NCBI GenBank assembly: GCA_002426025.1
Contig: DINP01000056.1
Span: 49,944 to 63,197 of the forward strand
DNA from: Bacteroidales bacterium UBA5537
GTDB taxonomy: Bacteria; Bacteroidota; Bacteroidia; Bacteroidales; Lentimicrobiaceae
Length of the DNA: 13,254 nucleotides
Direction of reading: 5' to 3'
Positions 1 to 6,243 of this stretch are shown piece after piece. Each line of letters opens with the position of its first letter. Position 1 is the stretch's first letter. The notes under the pieces were generated by a model. The model was given only the letters and a program-made list of their open reading frames with translations. It was not told the origin of the DNA and did not search any database. Both the position numbers and the translations under genes were made by a program.

Positions 1-1244
1 GCCCAATCCGAAAATTCTTCCCAACGATCGTCCCAGCCTGCTTTGTGCGATGAAAGATTGGCCACCATGGTTCCCAATGAAATTCCCAAGGCTCCCATAT
101 AGGCCGCTATTGACCCTCCTCCCGGAGCCGGAGATTCTGAAGCAGTTTCATCGGCAAAGGCGCTACAGCTCATATCCATCAGCTTTTTACCGGTATTTTC
201 ATTCAATACATACTCAATAATTTTTTCCTGAGGATTAAATGGCTTCAGGTCATCAAGCCCGAGCGATTTTACCGCAATTTTAATCAATTCAGCTTCTGAA
301 ACACCGACTGAGCGGTTTTGCTTTTTCAGGAAATATTTTCCGGCATCGGTGAAAACCTTAAGCGGGGCAAGCCCTACCAGTTCCGAACCACTTACACGCA
401 TTCCGCGTTCCTGTGCTTTCTTACAAGCCTCTTCAAAAGCAACATGCACTGGTGTGATGCTGATGTTGGTGAGGTTGATCGAAACCTGGGCAATTCCATA
501 CTCCTCGATAAACCAGCCGATGGCTTTGCAGGCCTTTAGTGAACCGGGAATATTGATCTGGTTTCCTTTCTCATCTTTCATTATTTTGCCGGTTACTGAA
601 TTGCCTTCGCGCATCGGTCGGCCTTTTTCACGAATATCGAAGGCCACGGCATTTGCCCTGCGGGTTGAAGTCGTATTCAGATTTATATTGTAAGCAACCA
701 GGAAATCTCTTGCACCAACCGCAATAGCACCTGTTTTCGGTAAAAATTGAGCGGGCCCGAAATCAGGTTTCCACACGGGATCAGAAAACTTTTTACTCAG
801 CCCTTCATATTCTCCTGAGCGGCAATTAGCCAGGTTTCGGCGTTCGGGGCTTTTTGCAGCGTTTTCGTAGCAAAAAACGGGAATGCCGAGCTCTTTGCCA
901 ATCCGTTCGCCAAGAAGGTGAGCATACTTAACAGTTTCTTCCATGCTTATATTGGCAATGGGCACCAATGGACAAACATCGGTAGCGCCAAAGCGCGGAT
1001 GAGCCCCGGTATGTTTGCTCATATCAATCACTTCCATGGCTTTTTTCACCGCCCTGAAAGCTGCTTCAATCACCTGTTCGGGTTCACCGGCAATGGTAAC
1101 CACCGTGCGGTTGGTTGCAGCGCCCGGGTCAACATCAAGTAGTTTAACGCCATCAACAGTTCTAATCTGGTCGGTAATCTGCTGTATTACAGCCATATCG
1201 CGCCCTTCACTGAAATTGGGAACGCATTCGATAATTTGTTTCAT
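1..1244 (-). CDS. ftcD: Bifunctional glutamate formimidoyltransferase / formimidoyltetrahydrofolate cyclodeaminase, 3' end beyond window
   Basis: Translating the minus strand from the ATG at 1244-1242 gives 414 uninterrupted codons to the left edge, so the C-terminus is missing. The protein starts MKQIIECVPNFSEGRD, the usual formiminotransferase N-terminus. It has the segment HTGAHPRFGATDVCP, in which H82 matches the catalytic histidine known from the mammalian enzyme. From about residue 355 a second domain begins, with the cyclodeaminase motif SPAPGGGSIAAYMGALG (PGGG at 374-377). The fused enzyme moves the formimino group from formiminoglutamate to tetrahydrofolate, giving glutamate, then releases ammonia to give 5,10-methenyl-THF. 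This is the last step of histidine degradation and acts in the cytoplasm. It lies downstream of hutI on the same strand, fitting a hut operon. The catalytic residues of the cyclodeaminase domain lie beyond the edge and cannot be checked. No clear promoter is seen directly upstream. Confidence 0.95.
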   Translation of the reverse strand, partial: MKQIIECVPNFSEGRDMAVIQQITDQIRTVDGVKLLDVDPGAATNRTVVTIAGEPEQVIEAAFRAVKKAMEVIDMSKHTGAHPRFGATDVCPLVPIANISMEETVKYAHLLGERIGKELGIPVFCYENAAKSPERRNLANCRSGEYEGLSKKFSDPVWKPDFGPAQFLPKTGAIAVGARDFLVAYNINLNTTSTRRANAVAFDIREKGRPMREGNSVTGKIMKDEKGNQINIPGSLKACKAIGWFIEEYGIAQVSINLTNISITPVHVAFEEACKKAQERGMRVSGSELVGLAPLKVFTDAGKYFLKKQNRSVGVSEAELIKIAVKSLGLDDLKPFNPQEKIIEYVLNENTGKKLMDMSCSAFADETASESPAPGGGSIAAYMGALGISLGTMVANLSSHKAGWDDRWEEFSDW

Positions 1245-1282
1245 TGTATTTTTGGTTTGTTGAGTTATATTTAAACAAAAAT

Positions 1283-1322
1283 GCGCAGGGCACAGGGCTC
1301 AGGGCTTAAGGCATAGGGTTGC
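1283..1322. repeat. GC-rich degenerate repeat, left flank of the four-helix gene
   Basis: This G-rich tract is made of loosely repeated GGGC-type units and contains GGGCTCAGGGC at 1295-1305. The exact reverse complement of that 11-mer lies at 1743-1753, on the other side of the four-helix-bundle gene. The similarity continues imperfectly to both sides of the core. Its composition stands out from the AT-rich surroundings. It sits between the stop of the small gene and the ftcD start. Confidence 0.7.
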
Positions 1323-1329
1323 ATTATCT

Positions 1330-1689
1330 TTATGAGATGAGTGTTTTTCTGAAATTTGTGATCTTTTTACTTAAAGTGATAAGTTCAGGGAAGATTTCAA
1401 GCCTTTGATCCTGATTTATAATTTTCCTGTGCTCGAAAATATGCAGAATATTAGCACATTCAAACAGAGATCTGCGCGAAATATTGAGATAGTTGGCAAA
1501 TTCCTTATCCGAATAGGATCCTGATCCTTCGGCAATATTGTTTGTAATACTCATACCTGCCGATCTGAGTTGTTCTGCAAATTTATATAGTCTTTTTTCA
1601 TCGGCGAGATCGGCTATATTGAATAACTTTTCAGACAAAATAATTCCCTCTTTCCAAATATCAAGTTGTTCAAATCTGAAATCGTTCAT
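1330..1689 (-). CDS. Four-helix-bundle protein, S23 / 23S rRNA intervening-sequence family
   Basis: A 119-residue protein, about the usual size for this family (TIGR02436 / PF05635). The hallmark features are the start FRFEQLDIWKEG, the central RSAGMSITNNIAEGSGSYS and the following FANYLNISRRSLFE. The predicted structure is almost wholly helical, with no signal peptide or membrane segment. Relatives were first seen inside intervening sequences of bacterial 23S rRNA genes and are structurally similar to the Avd accessory protein of diversity-generating retroelements, but no cellular function is settled for stand-alone copies. Here it lies between hutI and ftcD on the same strand, with about 80 bp on each side, and is flanked by inverted GC-rich repeats. 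It appears AT-richer than the hut genes. It has no evident role in histidine breakdown. The family assignment is firm; the function is unknown. Confidence 0.9.
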   Translation of the reverse strand: MNDFRFEQLDIWKEGIILSEKLFNIADLADEKRLYKFAEQLRSAGMSITNNIAEGSGSYSDKEFANYLNISRRSLFECANILHIFEHRKIINQDQRLEIFPELITLSKKITNFRKTLIS

Positions 1690-1728
1690 GATCCAAAGAA
1701 TATTATGTTTCCAATATTTTTAACATTT

Positions 1729-1766
1729 GCTCTGTGCTCTGCGCCCTGAGCCCCTTGTCCTAAGCC
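1729..1766. repeat. GC-rich degenerate repeat, right flank of the four-helix gene, inverted
   Basis: This tract contains GCCCTGAGCCC at 1743-1753, the exact inverse of GGGCTCAGGGC in the left copy. Its reverse complement continues with CAGAGCACAGAGC, echoing the CAGGGCACAGGG rhythm of the left copy. It ends about 3 bp before the hutI stop codon and begins about 39 bp upstream of the four-helix gene start. Confidence 0.7.
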
Positions 1767-1768
1767 AA

Positions 1769-3031
1769 TTATCTAAAAGAAATTATCCGCCCGTTCAAAA
1801 TTACGGTATCAACTTTATTGCTTCCGTAAGCATAAGGCATAAATTCTATTGAAGGTAGAGGCTTTGTAATAAACACATTGGCGGTTTTTCCGATGGTGAT
1901 ACTGCCCAGCTCGTCGCTCAGGTCCATCGCATAAGCTCCATTGATGGTGCAGGCATTTATGGCTTCTTCAGGAGTCATGCGAAACATAATGCTGCCCATC
2001 GAAAGAATAAGCTGCATATTTCCCGAAGGGGAGGAACCGGGGTTAAAATCGCTGGCAAGGGCAAGCGGCAATCCTGCATCTATCATTTTCCGGGCTGGAG
2101 CATGAACCATATTCAGAAAAAATGCTGCTCCCGGCAAAAGGGTGGGCATGGTTTCCGAACTAAGTAATGCTTCAATTTCTTCGTCTCCGGTAAATTCGAG
2201 ATGATCAACCGAAAGGGCATCATATTTAACGCCAATTTGTATCCCACCCGAATAATCGAGTTCATTGGCATGAATTTTTGGTTTCATTCCATGCTTGATC
2301 CCAGCCATCAGAATACGTTCGGTTTCATCGGGGGTAAAAAATCCTTTATCGCAAAAAACATCAATAAAATCAGCCAAATGACTGGCTGCTACTACAGGGA
2401 TCATCTCATTGATAATCAGATCAACATACTCATCCTGCCTGCCTTTATATTCAGCCGGGACCGCGTGTGCTCCCAAAAATGTAGCTTTTATGGTTAATGG
2501 ACTGATGGCTTGCAGCTTGCGAATCACCCTCAGCATTTTCAGCTCGTCTTCAAGGTTGAGTCCATAGCCGCTTTTTATTTCAACAGCGCCGGTTCCGAAC
2601 GAAATTATTTCATTTAACCTGGCAAGCGCCTGCTCAACCAAGTCATCTTCAGAAGTGTTGTGCAGCCGTTGAGAGGAATTGAGAATTCCACCTCCCCGTT
2701 TGGCTATCTCTTCGTAGGAGAGACCTTTAATTTTGTCAACATACTCTATTTCGCGGCTGCCGGCATAAACCATGTGGGTGTGCGAATCGCAGAAGGATGG
2801 AAAAACCATACCGCCTTTAGCATTCAGCATTTTACATTCGTCAAATTCAGGGTCTTGTTCCCGCATTTCGCTGATCGGGCCGAAGGATTTTATCTTGCCA
2901 TCCTCAATCAGCAAATAGGCATTGTCAATGGTTTCAAGATCAGACATTTCAGCTCCGGATTTAAGCTGAATATTTTCGGGAACTATACCGACCAGTTTCC
3001 TGATATTGGTAATCAATAATTTTTCGGCCAT
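1769..3031 (-). CDS. hutI: Imidazolonepropionase
   Basis: A 420-residue cytoplasmic amidohydrolase that hydrolyses 4-imidazolone-5-propionate to N-formimino-L-glutamate, the third step of histidine degradation. Length is close to the family norm of about 405-415. The metal site is recognisable: H84 and H86 in FCDSHTHMVYAGSR, H254 in KIHANELDYSGG and D328 in ALASDFNPGSSP. H277 in SVDHLEF and the segments GAVEIKSGYGL and FLGAHAVPAEYKG are also conserved in HutI. The start ATG at 3031 is preceded by no clear Shine-Dalgarno sequence, as usual in Bacteroidota. It is the first hut gene in this transcription direction, with a likely promoter about 58 bp upstream. Its product is the direct precursor of the FtcD substrate, so the two genes are functionally linked despite the small gene between them. 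hutH and hutU are not in the window. Confidence 0.97.
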   Translation of the reverse strand: MAEKLLITNIRKLVGIVPENIQLKSGAEMSDLETIDNAYLLIEDGKIKSFGPISEMREQDPEFDECKMLNAKGGMVFPSFCDSHTHMVYAGSREIEYVDKIKGLSYEEIAKRGGGILNSSQRLHNTSEDDLVEQALARLNEIISFGTGAVEIKSGYGLNLEDELKMLRVIRKLQAISPLTIKATFLGAHAVPAEYKGRQDEYVDLIINEMIPVVAASHLADFIDVFCDKGFFTPDETERILMAGIKHGMKPKIHANELDYSGGIQIGVKYDALSVDHLEFTGDEEIEALLSSETMPTLLPGAAFFLNMVHAPARKMIDAGLPLALASDFNPGSSPSGNMQLILSMGSIMFRMTPEEAINACTINGAYAMDLSDELGSITIGKTANVFITKPLPSIEFMPYAYGSNKVDTVILNGRIISFR

Positions 3032-3072
3032 GATCTTAAGGATTTGTTTGGTGATTTTTTCAGGACATTAAT

Positions 3073-3087
3073 ATCACAAAAAGTGAT
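3073..3087. promoter_or_regulatory. Operator-like dyad at the predicted hutI transcription start
   Basis: ATCAC and GTGAT form a 5-bp inverted repeat around an AAAAA spacer. It begins about 2 bp downstream of the hutI -7 box, so a protein bound here would cover the transcription start. No matching regulator gene is in the window. The short arms make chance a real possibility. Confidence 0.3.
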
Positions 3088-3088
3088 G

Positions 3089-3096
3089 CAAAGTTA
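3089..3096 (-). promoter_or_regulatory. Likely hutI promoter, -7 box TAACTTTG
   Basis: Read on the minus strand, 3096 to 3089 is TAACTTTG, an exact match to the Bacteroidota -7 consensus TAnnTTTG. It lies about 58 bp ahead of the hutI start codon. A convincing -33 TTTG element at the normal distance is not visible, so the call rests on the -7 box and its position. Confidence 0.5.
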
Positions 3097-3169
3097 GCAA
3101 AACACTTTTAGAGATATAACGGACATGATAAAGGTTGTAATGTTCTGTAAAAAGATTTGACCAATATGC

Positions 3170-3192
3170 CTGATTACTCAAGGAATAATCAG
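3170..3192. promoter_or_regulatory. Inverted repeat CTGATTA-N9-TAATCAG
   Basis: The 7-bp arms at 3170-3176 and 3186-3192 are perfectly complementary. No T-tract follows, so it does not look like an intrinsic terminator. It could be a regulator site or a chance dyad. Confidence 0.3.
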
Positions 3193-3220
3193 ATTCGCTT
3201 AGGATTAGATTCAGGAAATT

Positions 3221-3246
3221 GATTGTAAATCCGTATATTTACAATC
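3221..3246. promoter_or_regulatory. Perfect 10-bp inverted repeat, operator candidate
   Basis: GATTGTAAAT at 3221-3230 and ATTTACAATC at 3237-3246 are exact reverse complements separated by CCGTAT. The 26-bp size and the AT-rich core are typical of a dimeric repressor or activator site. No poly-T tract follows, which argues against a terminator. It lies 206 bp ahead of the S8 protease start and about 125 bp upstream of the hutI -7 box, so it could serve either gene. The cognate regulator is unknown. Confidence 0.45.
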
Positions 3247-3316
3247 TGTTTGATAGAAGGGCGATATTTTTCAATGCCGTGACTTTGCCGATTTAATTAT
3301 CTATAGCGCATTATCC

Positions 3317-3358
3317 TGACGTCAAACCTGTTTGAATCTGATTTCTATGCTGCAGCAT
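3317..3358. promoter_or_regulatory. Pair of perfect palindromes upstream of the S8 protease gene
   Basis: TGACGTCA at 3317-3324 and ATGCTGCAGCAT at 3347-3358 are each perfectly palindromic. An imperfect dyad, CAAACCTGTTTG, lies between them. Their closeness to the protease start suggests regulatory sites, but short palindromes arise by chance and no family match is claimed. Confidence 0.25.
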
Positions 3359-3452
3359 TTGAAAAGCAGGTCTGTTTTATGGTAAAAGCAGTTCGCTTTC
3401 TAACAAATCACCCGAAAAAGTGTTTAAAGTATAAACCCAATTAAAGATTACT

Positions 3453-6140
3453 ATGAAAACCAATTTCACCACTTTCAAGGCTTTTAGAACGAAGGTTCTG
3501 GTTCTGTTATTTACAATCTTTTCTTTTGCTTCTGTATCCCTGGCTCAGACTTATAATTACGACTACCAGGATGGAAGAATATATTTCAAATACAAGGATG
3601 ATGCTTCCGTTGATTTCTCGGTAAGATCCGATAATTCGGTTGATATTCAGAGCATTCCGTTCGTTGCCGCGCTTAGCAACGATTTCAGGCTGAAAGAGTT
3701 AACCAGGCCTTTTAATTTGAACAACGATTCAAAACTTCTGAGAACCCTGATGCTCGAATTTGAAGATTTCGATAAAATTGACCAGATTATTAACAGGTTA
3801 AAGCAGGTTCCTGAGCTTGAGTATGTTGAAATGGTCCCTTATGACCGGATTGACTATGTTCCTAATGATAGTCTCTATGTTTTATACAACGGTCCCCAAA
3901 ACTGGAATTGGCACCTCGATGTGATTCAGGCTGAACAGGCCTGGGATATTTCCAAAGGTTCTTCTGAAATAAGAGTGGCTATTGTTGATAATGCCGTTTG
4001 GGTTGACCATCCAGATCTTGCCGGTAAAATTGTTGCACAACGCGATACTTACTACAATACGAACAATGCAAATCCACCCACTTCTGGTGATCCTTCAGAA
4101 TGGTCGCATGGCACCCATTGTGCAGGCCTGTCAGCCGGAATAAGCGACAATGGGATCGGAATAGCTTCAATAGGGTATAACGTCAGTATTATTGCGGTGA
4201 AAGCTGCTGCAAATACCAATTCAAATGGAATTTACGGTTATCCCGGAATTCAGTGGGCTGCTAATAATGGGGCTGATGTAATTAATATGTCGTGGGGCGG
4301 ACCGGGTTATTCTCAGACCAACCAGAATACAATTAATGCAATTCACAACATGGGTATTGTTATGGTTGCTGCTGCTGGTAACGATAATGTAAGCACGCCG
4401 CATTACCCTTCTGCATATACAAATGTAATTTCTGTTGCCTCTACTGATTTTAGTGATGAAAAAAGTGATTTCTCAAATTTTGCCACTTCTGTTGACCTGA
4501 GTGCACCGGGCGGTTCTGCTGCCGGTGGGCCATCAGGATTGATGAGTACTACATTTAGTTCCTCAACTTATGGGAATTATGAGCTTTTCTCGGGAACCTC
4601 AATGGCTTCACCAATGGTAGCCGGACTTGCTTCTTTAATTTTATCGATAAATCCGCTGCTCACCCCCGATCAGGTTGAGGAAATATTAAAATCTTCAGCC
4701 GATGATATTTATCCTCTCAACCCTGACTATATCGGCATGCTTGGAGCAGGCAGGATTAATGCCTACCAGGCTGCAATAAGCACGCCTTATCAGCCAACTG
4801 CTGATTTCACAACAGAAGTTACAACAATTACTCCCGGTGGAAGTGGTATCTTATTTACTAACCTTTCAACCGGTGCACCTTCAGAATATGAATGGACTTT
4901 TGAAGGTGGCAACCCGGCTTCATCAACCAGCGCCAATCCGCTTCCTATTAGGTATTCAACACCAGGCGTTTATGATGTTTCCCTTACTGTAACCAACGAT
5001 TTCGGAACCAATACAGTTGTTTTTCCAGATTATATTACCGTAACTACAACTCCATCACCTTATGTTATGATAAGTGTTGCCGATACCTTGCCCTGTATCA
5101 GTAGCCCGGTAATCTTGACTGATAATTCATTGTATGATCCAACCGCATGGGAGTGGAGTATAAGCCCTTCGTCTTATCAACTTGTAAACGGATCAAGCCT
5201 TAATTCTCAGAATCCTGAAGTTGAATTTATGGTTCCCGGCCACTATTCAATCAGTTTATCTGCCTGGAACGATAATGGAGTTTCATCAAAGAGTTATGAA
5301 AACTTCATTCACGCTCAGGGAGCAGTTCCTTCCTATACGGTTGATATGGAAGATATGACCACAGGGTATATAGCTTTATGGGATACAATTAAATCGCAAT
5401 CGGCTGTTGATTCGCGTTCGGCATTTGAAAGCAATTACAGCATCCACTTCCATGGCGATCCGGTTCCGGTTGGATGGAAAGGGAGTCCTACCTCAGGAAC
5501 CCCTGATCAGGCATGGATTGAAAACAGACCGTTTCATGCCGAAGCATCCATTTGCAATGTTGATGCCACCGGAATGGACAATGTAGCACTTGAATTGGAT
5601 CTTCGTCAGACCTACAGCCTTGGTCCGCGTTACTCATGGTTCAGGGTTTTGGCAAATGGCGTTCAGATCCCCGATGATGAAGGAGTGATGGATTTTAACC
5701 CTGAAACCGCCGGGGATGATCCGTGGAAACGCCTTACTTTTGATCTTACAGCATACGCAGGTTCAGTATTTAACCTCACCTTGCAGGCTGCTAACAGGTT
5801 TTCATACCATGTTCAGGGTGAAGGGGATAATGTTTTTATTGATAATATCAGTATTATTAACACAACCTCAGCATCGCAGATTGTAGCTGAAAAACCTGAT
5901 TTAAAGGTTTATCCAAATCCAAGTAACGGAGAATTTTACCTTTCGGTTAATAATATTGAAGGGGCTGTCGGAATTAAAGTAGTTTCTCTGCTGGGTAATG
6001 TGGTTTACAATGCCAGCAACATTCCGGTAAACGGGAATTTAAACCGCAAGCTTGATCTTTCGAATCTTCCTTCAGGAATTTATCTTTTGTCGGTAAGTAG
6101 CGATAAACAGCAAATGAACCGCCGGATTATCATCAAATAG
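3453..6140 (+). CDS. Secreted S8 (subtilisin-like) serine protease with PKD domains and T9SS sorting domain
   Basis: An 895-residue extracellular endopeptidase. Residues 1-31 form a signal peptide (hydrophobic VLVLLFTIFSFASVSLA). Residues about 33-145 look like an N-terminal propeptide. The catalytic domain, about 150-445, shows the full S8 triad: D179 in VAIVDNAVWVDHPDL, H219 in SHGTHCAGLSAG and S383 in GTSMASPMVAGL. The oxyanion-hole asparagine is N310 in VAAAGND. A PKD domain follows at about 447-531 (EWTFEGGNP, YDVSLTVTNDFG) and a second, weaker PKD-like domain at about 535-620. Residues about 628-803 form a beta-rich region of uncertain family ending FIDNISII. The C-terminus from VYPNPSNGEF (819) is a type A sorting domain, which directs export through the type IX secretion system and surface attachment or release. 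The gene ends at a strong terminator. No obvious promoter was found upstream. The natural substrate is unknown. Confidence 0.95.
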   Translation: MKTNFTTFKAFRTKVLVLLFTIFSFASVSLAQTYNYDYQDGRIYFKYKDDASVDFSVRSDNSVDIQSIPFVAALSNDFRLKELTRPFNLNNDSKLLRTLMLEFEDFDKIDQIINRLKQVPELEYVEMVPYDRIDYVPNDSLYVLYNGPQNWNWHLDVIQAEQAWDISKGSSEIRVAIVDNAVWVDHPDLAGKIVAQRDTYYNTNNANPPTSGDPSEWSHGTHCAGLSAGISDNGIGIASIGYNVSIIAVKAAANTNSNGIYGYPGIQWAANNGADVINMSWGGPGYSQTNQNTINAIHNMGIVMVAAAGNDNVSTPHYPSAYTNVISVASTDFSDEKSDFSNFATSVDLSAPGGSAAGGPSGLMSTTFSSSTYGNYELFSGTSMASPMVAGLASLILSINPLLTPDQVEEILKSSADDIYPLNPDYIGMLGAGRINAYQAAISTPYQPTADFTTEVTTITPGGSGILFTNLSTGAPSEYEWTFEGGNPASSTSANPLPIRYSTPGVYDVSLTVTNDFGTNTVVFPDYITVTTTPSPYVMISVADTLPCISSPVILTDNSLYDPTAWEWSISPSSYQLVNGSSLNSQNPEVEFMVPGHYSISLSAWNDNGVSSKSYENFIHAQGAVPSYTVDMEDMTTGYIALWDTIKSQSAVDSRSAFESNYSIHFHGDPVPVGWKGSPTSGTPDQAWIENRPFHAEASICNVDATGMDNVALELDLRQTYSLGPRYSWFRVLANGVQIPDDEGVMDFNPETAGDDPWKRLTFDLTAYAGSVFNLTLQAANRFSYHVQGEGDNVFIDNISIINTTSASQIVAEKPDLKVYPNPSNGEFYLSVNNIEGAVGIKVVSLLGNVVYNASNIPVNGNLNRKLDLSNLPSGIYLLSVSSDKQQMNRRIIIK

Positions 6141-6162
6141 AATTTCTTTTCAACAGATAATT

Positions 6163-6199
6163 AAATGCCTTAACTTATGTTGTTAAGGCATTTTTTTTT
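6163..6199 (+). terminator. Intrinsic terminator after the S8 protease gene
   Basis: AAATGCCTTAAC and GTTAAGGCATTT form a perfect 12-bp stem with a 7-nt loop, and the T-tract runs on to 6199. It lies 23 bp after the protease stop codon. The T-tract runs straight into the next promoter. Confidence 0.9.
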
Positions 6200-6206
6200 A
6201 CTTTTG
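6180..6206 (+). promoter_or_regulatory. Promoter of the first C10 protease gene
   Basis: TACTTTTG at 6199-6206 matches the Bacteroidota -7 consensus TAnnTTTG exactly. A TTG at 6180-6182, about 16 bp upstream, is a possible -33 element and lies at the loop and right arm of the preceding terminator. Transcription would begin near 6213, about 30 bp before the ATG at 6244. Confidence 0.65.
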
Positions 6207-6243
6207 GCACCTCGGGATTTTAACAAACATTAAATACAGAACT

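Larger units (their letters stand above)
1283..1766. other. Putative repeat-bounded cassette carrying the four-helix-bundle gene
   Basis: The unit consists of two inverted GC-rich repeats with one small gene between them. Without it, the hutI stop and the ftcD start would be only about 40 bp apart, typical spacing inside an operon. The simplest reading is that the unit was inserted into a compact hutI-ftcD operon. No transposase and no obvious target-site duplication are visible, so how it moved is unknown. It may alternatively be an ancient, immobile insertion. The mobility claim is inference; the repeats and the gene are seen directly. Confidence 0.4.
3032..3452. other. Divergent intergenic region, dyad-rich
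   Basis: A 421-bp AT-rich gap between the divergently read hutI and the S8 protease gene. It holds a hutI promoter candidate and several short perfect inverted repeats (listed separately). No T-tract terminator, no tRNA-like fold and no convincing small ORF were seen. No good TAnnTTTG box for the protease gene was found. The nearest approximation is TATTTTTC at 3265-3272. A further small dyad, GTTTA/TAAAC, lies at 3422-3436, just ahead of the protease start. Confidence 0.6.

Noticed and set aside
318..1263. Plus-strand open frames across the left 1.2 kb
   Set aside because: They are opposite-strand shadows of ftcD, whose minus-strand frame is open throughout and carries clear family motifs.
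1330..1689. Part of a diversity-generating retroelement (Avd-like protein)
   Set aside because: No reverse transcriptase, template repeat or variable repeat was seen in the window; the family also includes many stand-alone members.
1283..1766. An rRNA intervening sequence in a 23S gene
   Set aside because: The flanking sequence codes for HutI and FtcD, not rRNA.
1283..1766. A classical insertion sequence or a CRISPR array
   Set aside because: There is no transposase gene, and the repeats are two degenerate inverted tracts, not regularly spaced direct repeats.
2201..3019. Plus-strand open frames opposite hutI
   Set aside because: The minus strand encodes a complete imidazolonepropionase with all metal ligands; the opposite frames show no recognisable protein features.
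3221..3246. Intrinsic terminator
   Set aside because: The stem is perfect but AT-rich, no T-tract follows, and it lies upstream of both divergent genes.
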